Source: Didymella arachidicola
Lineage: Eukaryota; Ascomycota; Dothideomycetes; Pleosporales; Didymellaceae
NCBI GenBank assembly: GCA_016630955.3
Contig: CM049996.1
Coordinates: 1,736,001 to 1,800,000 of the forward strand
Length of the DNA stretch: 64,000 bases
Direction of reading: 5' to 3'
The translations under genes were made by a program, and so were the position numbers. The notes under the pieces are model-generated. The model did no database searches. It worked only from the letters and a program-made list of their open reading frames with translations, and was not told the DNA's origin. Positions 44,370 through 55,544 of the stretch are shown one piece after another. Numbering within the stretch: the stretch's first letter is position 1; every line of letters starts with the position of its first letter.

Positions 44370-45610
44370 CCCTCCCCGCCGTAAGGCGCGCATCGTAATG
44401 CACTTCCGCTCCACTGCCAAGCATGTTGCGCCAAGGCCTGCCGCGGCAGAGCATGAGCACACGTTGCAAAAGCTGCCGACGTCCGCGTCTATCGACAACA
44501 GCGCGGTCACGGGCAACTAGGCGGGGTGTTGGACACCTCGCTTTGCAGCGGGGAGGCGATGTTCGGGTGCGGTGCGTTGTTGGTGTGGCCCGAGCGCCCA
44601 GGCGAACAGACTTTTGCCACATGATCGCATACTCGTCGCTATCGTCCCTAACGGCGTTGCGACGCGCTGTAAAGCCCCCAATTACGTCGTCTATTGCGCC
44701 TGGACGTAGAGGCTGAGGTGGAGGAGTAGGCGGAGGCTGCTTATGTGACTGCCACAGCTCTTGAAGATTGTTGTTTGCTTTGCGCAACCACTCCGGCTCG
44801 TGCTCCCACGCGTTCTCGTAGTAGTACCTGTAGTAAGGATGGAGGCACGTAGCGGCGTAGTACACGGGCGAGTCGTCTAGCTTTTTGTAGTACTCGTTAG
44901 GCTTTGCCCACGCGGCTCGGAGGTTGATATGAAGATGATCTAGGCACAAACGTTAGTGAGAAGCGCGCACAAATAGGTGTAATACTTGCCCCCAGGCGCC
45001 TCCGCATGTGCGCTGGAATCCACGTCGGCGTACGGCGCGGCAAGCTCTTCTAACTAATCTAGTAGAAACTCAAACATCGGTAAGACCTCATGGATCGTGC
45101 GAAAGCTACCGCCATGTTGATCGCCACGGCCTTCCAGCCTTTTGGTAGTGGGATGGAGCCCCAAGGCATCGCTGGTACTCTGTAGTTACCGCCCAGTCTG
45201 CTGATTGTCGTTCTCCCGTCGGCATCCAAGCCGGAGAGTCGCTTGTCATGCTACGCCGCTCCTCGTACGCGACGCGGCTGGTATACTTCTCAATATATAA
45301 GTCGAAGCCGGCGTGGAGATAAGTTGTCCTCTCAATGCCGTCAAAGTAGGAGTTCCAGGGCGTAACTACTGGCGTGATCGGTCGAAGTATCCTAAGAGGC
45401 GCTGCGTCAGCGGGAAGCTCTAGATGAACAGCTTCACGGCAGTCAGTGAAAAGCTGATGCTGCTGTGGTGTCCTAATTTATGTGATTACTGCTAGAAGCA
45501 GACCGAGACGCCATACCTGCGCCATTCTTGAATGAAATCTTCCTCGTCGACTGCGTTTTCTGGCGCGTTGTTGTACGGGTCCTTGTTAACCCTGAGCTGG
45601 GGTTGGGCAA
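44370..45610 (-). pseudogene. Decayed hAT-family transposase
   Basis: Reading leftward on the minus strand, pieces of a fungal hAT transposase occur in the right order but in different frames: PENAVDEEDFIQEWRRYG (about 45560-45510); RTPQQHQLFTDCREA then LRILRPITPVVTPWNSYFDG, VAYEERRSM and ADWAVTTEYQRCLG (45475-45130); HINLRAAWAKPNEYYKKLDD with YYAATCLHPYYRYYYENAW (44930-44800); and RNAVRDDSDEYAIMW (44660-44610). A weakly matching C-terminal dimerisation-like stretch (VTALLSIDADVGSF) lies near 44500. The first of the two RTPQQ/ATCLHPYY blocks is separated from the second by stops and a shift. No terminal repeats were found. The family call rests on remembered hAT blocks and is good for the middle, weaker for the end. 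Confidence 0.7.
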
Positions 45611-47746
45611 GTGGGTACGATTTGGCTCGCAGTGGGGGAAAAGGCACTGCTACGTCACGAGGCCATCGGGCAGAACATTGACCAGTGTCCAATCAAACGT
45701 TGCACAGCAAGCAACGACGCAACTGTTTTACTAGCTCTTCTCCACCCCACCCACTGCTTCCTTTCCACAGTGCTGGCCTTGGCCATGTCGTCCCGCTGCT
45801 GACCTCTTGCCTCGTGTGATCTGACTCCTTCGGGCTGAGCTTTCTAGCTGTCAGACATCCTCCGGCTATCCACGACCAGCCTCCAACTCCACAGTCTCAT
45901 GCTTCGGTCGGGCGACCTCGAGCTCGACAGCCTGGTCCACGGGCGCCTGAAGGCGGTTCCCCTCGCGGCCTGCCTCCGAATCCAGGGAGGAAGGCGATCC
46001 GGAATCCACGACAGCAACCGGAACTGTGGCGATTGTCGCATCGTTACGGCTAAGCGTGTCGCGCAGCAGCCCCTCGAGCTTCGCGACCTCGGCCTTGAGC
46101 TCTCGGATCTGTGCATCTGCCTTTGTCACATAGTCCTTGACTAAGCCCTGGACTGTTGCTTGGAAGTCTTCAAAAAGCTCTGAGAGGGCTAGGGTGGGGT
46201 TACTGTCTGCAAGGTCGGCATTTGCGCTGCATTGGACGATGTCGCCTGCCAAGGGGGTCGTAGGGCAACACTGTTCCAGACTCCCCCATTGACGACGACG
46301 GCGAGTGTGAGATTGGCGTCAACGAAGGGGACGTCAAGGAAGATGAGACGTGCCGACGAGGGCGACCGGGAGGCAGAGGTGAAGAAGCTGAGGCTGGGCG
46401 AGGGCGCGGTCGAGACGCGACAAGCGGCGATACAGCACGACACAGGCGCAGATATACAGGGGGACAGTCCGACCGGTTCGTCCATGCTGCGCAGGGGCGT
46501 GAATACGCCAGGACCTGCACCCGCGGCGGCCATTCCCAATCGCCACACAAGCACCGACCCTGACAAGCGTCCGCAGTCCAAGGCGGGCGACACGCTCGGA
46601 CACCGAGACGGGCGTGGAAACGCCATTGGAGACTGTCATGAGACCGAAAGCCGTGACATCGCACCCAGCGAAGAGGAGCCTAGGCGAGGGCAGGACGTGC
46701 ATAAGGAGAAGGTCGGTCGTCGCTACTGCCAAGGCAGGAACAGCAGACAAGCAGCAATGGCATGGAGCTGGCGCGGACCAGAGGACAGGTAGCGGTAGGG
46801 GAACGTACGTTCGACGTCTGACGGGACGGGCGCTAGACTTGTACGCTAGCGCGGGTCCGGTACCGGTAACGGTGCGCGGCACGCCGACCCAGGCCCGTCA
46901 ATCACGACGAGATCATGCAATTCGTGGCAATCGAGTGTAAGGCGCCAAGGCCTGGGGTCCAGGCAGCGGAAATACCCAGAGCGCTTCCTCGCCTCTTGCG
47001 TCGGGTACGGTGGCGTTTTTGTTTCCGTTGAAGACGGTCAGGTTCACGTGCGTGCACTGGTACAGTTGGTGTGCCCCTATCCTTCCTTCCGTAACTCAGC
47101 TACGTTTGTATACACATTCATGATACGTTGCATACTGCTTCATCTCTCGTAAAGACGCGCGCCATGACATACAGCAGCGGAACTGCGTGGGACATTGCTA
47201 AGCACTTCGTCTTCACGCTTATGGAAAACGATACTGCTGGCAGCATGGCAGACCGACATGGTGGACATCACCTAGAACAGGGAACGGCGAATCGTGGGCC
47301 TGAACAACGCCGAAGACAGCTAGGGCCTTGTCCAGCGGACAGAGTGTAAAGTGGAAGCAAAGACCACAGGACAGCAGGAGAGCGTGCGCCAACAGACGCT
47401 GGTCCACACCGCAACGAGTCTCACCGGCTCCAGCTCGATCATGGTCACTGTCGCGCGACGATTGGCTACGTACAGTGGCGGTGAGAGGAGCAGGCACGCG
47501 CCGCGGGTCGTAAACTGCGGAGATTGCACGTAAAACATCGGGTTCCTCTGCTCTTCCCTCTCACGACGCAGACATCCGCGCAGTCACGTGCTACCGATGT
47601 GGGTGAGATGTGAGCTTCACTTCAACTAACGAGCGCGGCCGCGAGCAGCGTGCGTGGTCTTCACCTCACCATGACCGACGATCGGCTGCGCCGCCAACAC
47701 CAGCAGCCAGACCACTCCACTTCCACATGACGATACCGAGCAAGCA
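45611..47746. other. GC-rich region with overlapping open frames, no confident gene
   Basis: Several frames of 90-190 codons overlap on both strands at 45.8-46.9 kb, as expected by chance in GC-rich DNA. The least unlikely is on the minus strand at 45866-46252, which encodes a heptad-like coiled coil (IRELKAEVAKLEGLLRDTLS) but has no ATG in its open stretch and would need an upstream exon. I do not call it a gene. The last 150 bases hold the leader of the helicase gene. Confidence 0.4.
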
Positions 47747-50700
47747 ATGTCAACCATGGACGAACACCCGAAACCAGGTGGGTGGTGGTACGGCATCCGC
47801 GCGCACACGATCAACAGGAGCACCGTGGCTCAAGGCCTACGGGTCAACGAGGACACAGTAGACGAATGGCAGACGCGGATCCAAGCGCTAAAAAGCTCTG
47901 GTCAGCTGTCCAGTGAGGCGTACAACCTCGAAGATATGTCGCGCGAGATTCCCGAACTCGCGACGGCCATGCGGAGCATCTCGTCTCCGGACAACGCGCA
48001 GGAGGACCGGCGCAAGTGGTGCCTCCGCGCAACCAGATGGCTCTACGACCGCGCGCCAGCCCCTAGTGAATTTAGCGTCGCTATCCGGCCCCCGTCTTTG
48101 TCCTGGGATGGAGGCCAACTTCAAACGTGCAGCATGGTCACGCCGGAGGACGCGATCTCGCAGGCATACAGGCCCGCCAGCGCAGATCTGCTTCTGGAAA
48201 TTTGGGGCGTCGGCTCTCAAGAAACGAGATTCAGGGTGACGTGGAAGCGCCTGGCCCGGAAAGGATATAAGGCCTTGGACCAACTAAACGAAGAACTCAT
48301 CACGCACAACCTGCCGCCGATCGGCCCTGGCAGCATGGCCGAGGGGATTCTCATCACGAGTCACGGTGGACGTGAGGAGAGGAGGGCGTTCCGGAGCGAC
48401 AATGTCTTCTCCACGGAGATCGATATTCTCAGGTCCATGAAGGTCGAGCGGGCATCTGTGGCCATCGTGCAGATTGCTCCGCAAGCCATCGAAGAGACAC
48501 GTTGGGTGGGGGAGGAAGACGACGCAGCTGTGCCGAGCGTGGCGCTTTCGTGCGCGAACACCGCGTCGGTCGGCGGACGCTCCCAACGTCAAGAATACTT
48601 CTCACTCGACGCACGCTACACACCATCGCCGACGGCAAAAAGAGGGCGCGAGGAGAGCACGGAGCCTGCCCAGTGGAAAAGAATCAAGACAGGGGAGGAG
48701 CACTTGCGGGCGAGCGGCCCTGCCCGCAGGACAGTCCCGTCAACTCCCGCAACGACGGAAGGAGAGAAAGAAGAAAAGAAGGCCGACGACAGGGATCGCG
48801 GGCGACGTCATGGTCAGCCAGCATCAGACGAGGGAACTGTATCAACGGGAAGAGGCGAGGAAGACGGTGGGCGGAGGGTTGATAGCGAAGAGCCTGCTAC
48901 CGACGAAGGGTTGGTATCACCGGGTGACATTGGAAACCACGACCACAACAAGACAACGCCGGCGCAGCCCGAACAGATACGTCGCGAGAAGGATGAAGCG
49001 ATTATAGTCCTCAGTGACACCGACGACGACATCGTCCCGAACAGTCACCGCTTCACAGATGAGGACAGAGAGCTGATGAAGCTCTCCCACCAACATCGAC
49101 GACATATCCGAAAAAATTTCGAGGCGATCAGGGAAGCGCGAGCTCGAGTCACGGAGGACGACCAAAAGCTCTTCGCCACCCTGGCCCGACTCCAGGACGA
49201 GGACTGGGAGCGAATGTCAGCCCTATTCCTCATGAGCCGCCACGAGATCGAGGGCTACTACAATAACATCCCGTTGCCCAGGTTCGGCTTTGCAGAGCAT
49301 GTGACGTTCACGCTAGCCCAGATCGCAAGCGCCTCGTACATGTTTTACACAGAGCGCGGTCGCGCGCCGTCCGCCGAAGGATCCCACATCATGGGGGGAC
49401 TTTTGTCCTCTAAGGCCGGCAACGGCAAGACAGCCACATGTCTACTGCTGCTGTTCACAACGATGTACCATAAGGCCAACCGAGAAGAGGTGCGACGATA
49501 CCGAAATGGCGCGCGAGACGGCGTGGAGGAAGTGAATGCTCCAAAGCACAACCTCGAAGGGGATGCTTCTCCCCGCTGTCCATCCGAGGGCTCTCTTGTG
49601 GTAGCTTGCTGCTGCGTGGAGCGCAACGGGGCGCTGCTTGGACTCGGAGACGACAGGATAGGCGGTTCCCGCCTCAGCGGTGCTTCGGTTGTAGTGAGCA
49701 ATAAGCGGATACTGCTCGGTTGGGAGGCTGAGTGGAACCGCTTGACCGGCGGAAGCCAGGCAGCCATCCGATCAAGGTTGCCGCATACGCGAATCGTCTT
49801 CCACACCGCAGAGACGCCAATTGACAAGGCGAGCGTCCACGATATGCTGTTGTTGGCGCGATGTCCAAAGGCGAGCCGTGTAACAAGTACAGGGTTGCAG
49901 CGCCACAAGACAGCAACCAAAAATACCGCCGGCCCTCAGTCGATCGGCATGATCGTCTTGCTCAATCGAGAGCAGATTGTTTCCTTCAGGGCCAATTTCG
50001 AAGAAGAGTTGACGACGATCCGCGATGGCATCCGTAACAAGGAGAAGACGTGTTCGTGGGATGTGAGGTCCCTATGGTGGGACGAGTGTCACCAGGACTC
50101 GGGGGCAGCCGCAGTGAGGGATTTCATGGAAGGAGTCAAGGCGACCAACAGAGAGCGCCCAGGGCTTCTCCGCGGGTTCCCTCGCTGGCTCGTTACAGCA
50201 ACGCCAGAAGCGTTCGACGTAGACCCCATCACCGCGATCCCGTCCGACGACGTCCTTGATCTGATTGTCCTCCTGAGAGACGACGACTGGGACCGCGACA
50301 ACATGCTAGACAACGTAAAGGGAAAGGACGCACTCGAACGCTTCCGAAGGTCGCTGCGACAGAATGGCGGGTCGCAGAGAAAGGAGATGGCAAAAACGTA
50401 TCAGGACCTCAAGAGGGCGTTGCGGATGCGGTGCGAAGTTAAATGCCCCGACCCGACGACGATTCCGCTCGCGCTCTCCGTGAAAAGACTTCTCTGGCCA
50501 GGTGGTCAGCCACCCTCAGCGATTGAGAAGTACTACAGAAAAGCCGAGCTCACCGCGACGAGCAAAACACCTATTGAACGAACAGCAGATTTCTACATCA
50601 ACGCGCAACAGGTAACGCTGTTTGAAGCTGTCGAGCGAGTGCTCGAGGAGCAAAAGTGGAAGGGGGAGCCAGCCAGGTTCACCAAGAAACAGTGCGGCGA

Positions 50701-51355
50701 GCTCGGCGAGTGCATGGACGATCCTTTGGGCCAGAAAATGCGCGATTGGGTAACGCCGATTGGCTACCACATTCGCAGGAGCTTGCAAAATCCAAAACTG
50801 AAGGAGTTGTGGGGCGAGATCGAGGAGGTGGAGAAGACGCAACGACTCGACCGCAAGCAGAAGAAAATCGTCGTGGTAAGCGATTATCCCTGCGTCGCCG
50901 CGATTCTCATCGCGTGGGCAAATATGGTCTGGCGAGGCCGAGTCGCCTACTGCACGGCACATGGCACTCGGAAGAGTGTCGAGGAGGAGCGACGACGCCT
51001 CACGGCGCGCTTTCAGGACGAGGACGACGGGGAGGTGTTCATCATGATAGGATGCACATCGGTTTGCCAGACTGGGCTGAACTGGCAGGTGGCGAGCGTC
51101 TTCGTCTACATGGAGGCATCTGGAGAGATCAACCGCGTCATACAGGTCCTCTCGAGGGTGCAGCGGAAGGGGCAGAAGGAGCAGGTGAAAAGCCTCATGC
51201 TAGTGCTCACCGGAGCGGAGGCGGAGGGCCGGAAAGTAGACAGACTGATCCGGCAGCGAGACACCAGAAACGCGCAGGAGTCCAACGAGGCAGAGTTTCT
51301 CATCGACTTCCTCGCTGGAGAGGTCAGGGCGAGCCACGACAAGGTCAGGCGATAG
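47747..51355 (+). CDS. SNF2-type superfamily 2 helicase, single exon
   Basis: 1202 residues, no intron. The N-terminal 250 residues are of unknown type (GWWYGIRAHTINRSTVAQGL). A low-complexity acidic linker (about 290-440) follows. The ATPase core starts near 510: motif I GLLSSKAGNGKTATCLLL with the Walker Lys at 561, motif II WWDECHQ (DECH) with its Asp near 779, motif III-like WLVTATPEAF, then lobe 2 with KKIVVVSDYPCVAAILI, and motifs V-VI near 1100-1145 (CTSVCQTGLNWQVASVFVYM, RVIQVLSRVQRKGQ). The core insertion between motifs Ia and II (about 585-760) is long. It is presumably an ATP-driven DNA translocase acting on chromatin. It is the first of a run of rightward genes leading to a telomere-linked helicase, so a subtelomeric family is likely. 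The start ATG lies directly after a stop-rich leader. Confidence 0.82.
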   Translation: MSTMDEHPKPGGWWYGIRAHTINRSTVAQGLRVNEDTVDEWQTRIQALKSSGQLSSEAYNLEDMSREIPELATAMRSISSPDNAQEDRRKWCLRATRWLYDRAPAPSEFSVAIRPPSLSWDGGQLQTCSMVTPEDAISQAYRPASADLLLEIWGVGSQETRFRVTWKRLARKGYKALDQLNEELITHNLPPIGPGSMAEGILITSHGGREERRAFRSDNVFSTEIDILRSMKVERASVAIVQIAPQAIEETRWVGEEDDAAVPSVALSCANTASVGGRSQRQEYFSLDARYTPSPTAKRGREESTEPAQWKRIKTGEEHLRASGPARRTVPSTPATTEGEKEEKKADDRDRGRRHGQPASDEGTVSTGRGEEDGGRRVDSEEPATDEGLVSPGDIGNHDHNKTTPAQPEQIRREKDEAIIVLSDTDDDIVPNSHRFTDEDRELMKLSHQHRRHIRKNFEAIREARARVTEDDQKLFATLARLQDEDWERMSALFLMSRHEIEGYYNNIPLPRFGFAEHVTFTLAQIASASYMFYTERGRAPSAEGSHIMGGLLSSKAGNGKTATCLLLLFTTMYHKANREEVRRYRNGARDGVEEVNAPKHNLEGDASPRCPSEGSLVVACCCVERNGALLGLGDDRIGGSRLSGASVVVSNKRILLGWEAEWNRLTGGSQAAIRSRLPHTRIVFHTAETPIDKASVHDMLLLARCPKASRVTSTGLQRHKTATKNTAGPQSIGMIVLLNREQIVSFRANFEEELTTIRDGIRNKEKTCSWDVRSLWWDECHQDSGAAAVRDFMEGVKATNRERPGLLRGFPRWLVTATPEAFDVDPITAIPSDDVLDLIVLLRDDDWDRDNMLDNVKGKDALERFRRSLRQNGGSQRKEMAKTYQDLKRALRMRCEVKCPDPTTIPLALSVKRLLWPGGQPPSAIEKYYRKAELTATSKTPIERTADFYINAQQVTLFEAVERVLEEQKWKGEPARFTKKQCGELGECMDDPLGQKMRDWVTPIGYHIRRSLQNPKLKELWGEIEEVEKTQRLDRKQKKIVVVSDYPCVAAILIAWANMVWRGRVAYCTAHGTRKSVEEERRRLTARFQDEDDGEVFIMIGCTSVCQTGLNWQVASVFVYMEASGEINRVIQVLSRVQRKGQKEQVKSLMLVLTGAEAEGRKVDRLIRQRDTRNAQESNEAEFLIDFLAGEVRASHDKVRR

Positions 51356-52282
51356 TTGATAGTGCTGCTACTCCCTCAATGCGAGTCGCAAAAGCGAAGT
51401 GTGTTTGCCATCGGTGCTGATTCAACGTGAATGCAGAGTGGAGACGTGCAAAGAGCAGACGGTACCATGCAGCCAAGGCATACGGAGCACACCACGGAGT
51501 GGAGAACCGTCCAAGAAGCTGCTCGTCGTCATCGCCATGCCCTCGACAGACGGTCTCGAAGCGCGGAGACGACGCAGCCGGCCCTGGCACGCTGGGAGGG
51601 AAGGTTCTCGCACGCAAGAGGCAGCATCCGCAACGGCGCCCAGCTGAGAGCGTTCGCGCTCGATTGCGCCCGATTGCGCCCGATTGCGCACAAGCGATCC
51701 GGGATCCAGCGTCAGGCGGATGCGTGAACGACCAACAGCGACGCACCGAGGGAGCGCGACTCGCCACCATACACCCAAGGGGCACGGTGCACTACGAAAC
51801 GTCGACCTGGAGCGCTATCCAGGCGTTGATCAGGCTACCTACGTGAGCGGAGAGACCAGAGCTTCCGCGCGTATACCGTGCCGGACGGTCATGTGCCTCG
51901 GACGGCTACATGCCCGATCTACCCTACCCAAACCACTACAAAGACGAGGGTGTAGAACCGCACTAAATAGCTATTGTTGAGAGATGTTCTGATGTTGCGA
52001 TCTAGAAACGATATTGCAATATTCAGTCTATTTATATCTAGCTGGCAACTTAATATTGCGCCCATGTTGCGATTGAATTGGCGGTGGGCTTGTTGGGCGA
52101 GTAGAGGGCTGTGCACCACTACCACGATCACCAACAATAGGATTTTTTAGTGCAGGCTTTGTAAGAGCTTCTATCATCTTCTTCTTACCCTTTTGAGAGG
52201 TTCTGGCAGCCTACATGGCAGGGAACCAACAGGTTGGGGTACCCGCACGGATCTCTTCTGCCCTGTTTCGTACTAGTCCCGG
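51356..52282. other. Intergenic spacer with a short tandem repeat
   Basis: No convincing gene. A 10-bp unit (cgattgcgcc) is repeated about three times at 51660-51690. The base composition changes from GC-rich to AT-rich near 51.95 kb, at the border between the helicase gene and the recombinase-like genes. Confidence 0.5.
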
Positions 52283-55200
52283 ATGGACTCCATGACTACC
52301 CCTGCACTTACCCCTTTTAGCTATCTTGGCTCCGCAACCTCTGCTGCTGAGTTGGACCTCCGATTTCATGCAACTGCTACAACTGCGGGGCGTGGTGCTA
52401 AGTCTAGTCTATGTCTCGTACGTGGAGAATTTACACAGGAAATCCTGTCAATCCCAGCTACTGCACGTTGCAGTCTAGCCTTCCAGATCCCCCTTCTACT
52501 ATCGCTAAGGCAGGTGTCCAGGCAATTATACCAATACAGTCAAGTTTACTGACTGCTTGCTTCTAGTTAGAAGCGAGAGAAACGCTGAACATCATCTCCT
52601 ACCTGCCACTATATGGCTACCTGTTTTGCACGGTTTGCAGGAGCGCCATTTCCCGCAAGGTACTCCTCAATCATCTCCAGCGACATCACGGCATCAGCAG
52701 CGGCCTATCCACAACTATACTTCGCCAATACGAACATCTCTCCGTAGCGCAGGAAGACTTGGACATCGTTCCACTTCCCAATGACAGCCGTGTCTTGCCG
52801 TTCCTAGCGGCTCCTGTCCAGGGTTTCAGCTGCCCGCATTGCATCTGGCTTACGGTGAACTGGGGCGAACTTCGAAAGCATCTAAGTAAAACTCATAGTA
52901 TAAGGAACATACTAGTTGACAGGAGGGACGTTTCATGCTTCCTGCAACAATGGGTCGCGCACAGAAAGACTGGACAATACTGGCGCGTGGACCGCACCAG
53001 GACGGACAGCGTTGAGTCTGTGGAAACAGATTGCGAGGAAGAGCCAGCAGATGAAGAAAGATTGATGCAGCTGGAAGAAGCTTGTCGCGACCCAGAAATA
53101 GCGGAGCTTCTCCGTATGGAAGATGAAGAGGAACGCCGGCTTGCCAATGAAGCAAACGAGAACGCATGTCTCCCAGACAAGTTAGAGCACGACGAGAACA
53201 CGCACTGGCTTTGTGAGTGCGGGTGGCCACGCTGGTTCGCACGCAAGCCGCTTCATGTAATTGTCGCTACATCGCAGCTTCCCTCGAAAAAGCATGAAGC
53301 TCTCTACCTAGGACCATGGAACGGCTCTCAATGGAGCAGCTGCTCAGCTACAGAGACGAAGCTCTTGGTGCTCGTTGAGCTTGTGAGTCGCGTGCTAGAC
53401 AGGTGCGAGGAGACCCTGTCATCTACACCGCGGGTTCTTCGCTGTTGGCTACGCAGCTGGGGCCCACATTATTGCCCTATCCCATTTGAGCAACCAAAGC
53501 GACAGGCTACGCAGAAAAAGTACCGCTCCTACTGTTACCGCTTCCTTTGCTATGTTTTCCGAGCGAGGCAGATTTGCTTTGCGCAGGGTGACGACGCGAA
53601 GGACATCTACGGCCTGACACTTACCGCATCCCAGGCAGAAATGGCGGATACTATCTGGGCGGCGCTGGACAATCTGTCGCCGAGTGAGGCAGAGAGAGCC
53701 CTGTCAAGTCCTTCGTCGCCACTGCCTCCTCCATCCTCTTCCATCCTCGAAACTATCTTCCAGCTGCTTGTTCTCTTCTGGTCAGACACTTCGATAGACG
53801 GGGATGCAGGTGCCAAAGCACTCATTCATTTCTCCGGTGTGCTTGGGATCCACCCGTATAAGCTGACTCTCCGCACCGCGTATGATTACACACCATATCT
53901 TTCCGCCTTAATCTGGGTAGGAAGATTAGTGATCCTCGAGTATGCGCTGCCGTCGCGAGCTTACAGTTCGTGGGACCCTCTTCTCCAGGCACGCACTACG
54001 CATCCAGATCAAGGGTCGAGGCTTCTTAGAGAGATTCGACCAAGGTATCTCCAACGTGGTACCTTCGCGCCCCTCGGATATTTCATTGAGCGCCTCCAAC
54101 ATGGCAGAGCTGTAGCAAAGCGGGAAGGTGGCAAAACAAACATCTCCTGGTCACCTGATGGCCAGATGCTCGAGGTGAACGGATCTCAGATCACTCTGAC
54201 ACAGCTGCGCTCTACAGTGCACTCTCTTCTGGATGCGATCAATCGGGAAGCTCGCGATCTAATGTTTCAGTGGTGGCCTGATGTCAATTTGCGTGGGACC
54301 AAGGACAAGCTAACAAGCTATCGAGCGGGCTATTCATTTCTAGCGGAGCCTGAGAACAATCTGCAAATGAGCTTCAAGCATCTTTACCGCCGAGCGTTCT
54401 TTCTTCAAGAAGGGAGGCTAGCACTGCAGGGCGCTGGACGCCAGCAAGCGGTGGCGTATCTCCAGAGACGTGGCGAGTTTATTCGACTGATCTTTGCAGG
54501 TATCCACATGACGAGCGGCATGCCCGCTAGAGGGGAAGAGCTCCGCATTATACGCTGGGCAAATACCGTCGCTGTACAACGCAACATTATAATACACAAG
54601 GGACACATCATGCTGGTTTTCACTTACAACAAAGTGTCCACAACAGCAAACCACTCGTTCTACATTATTCGGGTGCCTTGTCCTATAGTAGAGCGAGCTC
54701 TGTTCCTATATCTTGCCTATATACGGCCTTTTACCGACTTCCTCCTCCGACAACTGAAACTCATTGATGCGCGAACAAAGACGAATCTGCATCTCTTCAC
54801 CCGAAGCAATCATCCCACTGGTTGCTTCAGCGCAGTAGACTGCTCGAAGAGCCTAGAGCTGGCTACGCCAGACTGCCCCATTCGACTTTAGCTGTGTATC
54901 TATCGCCACATCGCGGTCGCCATTAGCAAGAAGCATATCCCAACACTGCTGGAGCCGTTCGACCCCAACATTCCAAAGGACCAGAACGGCTTTCTTCATC
55001 TATTAGCCTTCCAGACAGGTCACACTCCATCGATTCATGCAAGCGCTTACGCTCTCGAGAGAGGCTATCCGGCGAGATTGCAGCCAGAGCTTATCGACCG
55101 CTATTTTGAGAACAGCCTGATTTGGCATCGGTTCCTGGAGATCGAGGACAGACCTATAGACAGAGAAGCAAATCCGGGCCCGTTAGACCCACAGATACAG

Positions 55201-55479
55201 AAATTGATGATGTCAACGATGAAGCCGGCACATCAAGCGGTAGACGTGGGTATGTCAGAAGAGGTATTTTTCGCACTGCATAGCGGAGACGGAAAGAAAG
55301 CAGAGGCAAAAGGGCCTGATAGGAGATTATTGACACGAAGCAAGCGTAGACTGAGCAGCGACCTTTGTAACGTCCTTCAGAACCAAAGCGTATCACATTC
55401 AGCTAGACTAAAGAGCGGGAGAGTCAGCATCAGCTGTACGAGCACTGGTCTTAGATACACAAAGATAAGAAAGGGTTAG
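52283..55479 (+). pseudogene. Twin-C2H2, tyrosine-recombinase-like protein 1, in-frame stop
   Basis: Proposed exon 1 runs 52283-52513; the main frame opens at 52567 after a CTAG acceptor with a perfect upstream branch point (tactgac), and the phase agrees, although the GTGTCC donor is weak. Two C2H2 fingers follow: CTVCRSAISRKVLLNHLQRH (from about 52627) and CPHCIWLTVNWGELRKHL (near 52832). Then come an acidic linker, LEHDENTHWLCECGWPRW, a helical middle (FSGVLGIHPYKLTLRTAYDY), and a recombinase-like box, HMTSGMPARGEELRIIRW, near 54515. The frame hits TAG at 54889-54891 and then continues in the same frame through YRHIAVAISKKHIP and LLAFQTGHTPSIHASAYAL to 55479. The paralogue immediately downstream reads through this point, so the TAG is a nonsense change (or an unusual intron). 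It lacks a helicase domain. Confidence 0.72.
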
Positions 55480-55544
55480 AATTATAGGAATAGAAGGAAA
55501 GAAACGTGTGCTACGCAAGCAAAGCGTTTAGTAACCTCAGATAG

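Noticed and set aside
46232..46792. 186-codon plus-strand frame in GC-rich DNA
   Set aside because: It overlaps equally long frames on the other strand, has no ATG-led conserved block and reads as random GC-rich sequence.
51660..51690. Short cgattgcgcc tandem repeat as a CRISPR-like array
   Set aside because: Three adjacent 10-bp units without spacers in a eukaryotic setting; a simple tandem repeat.
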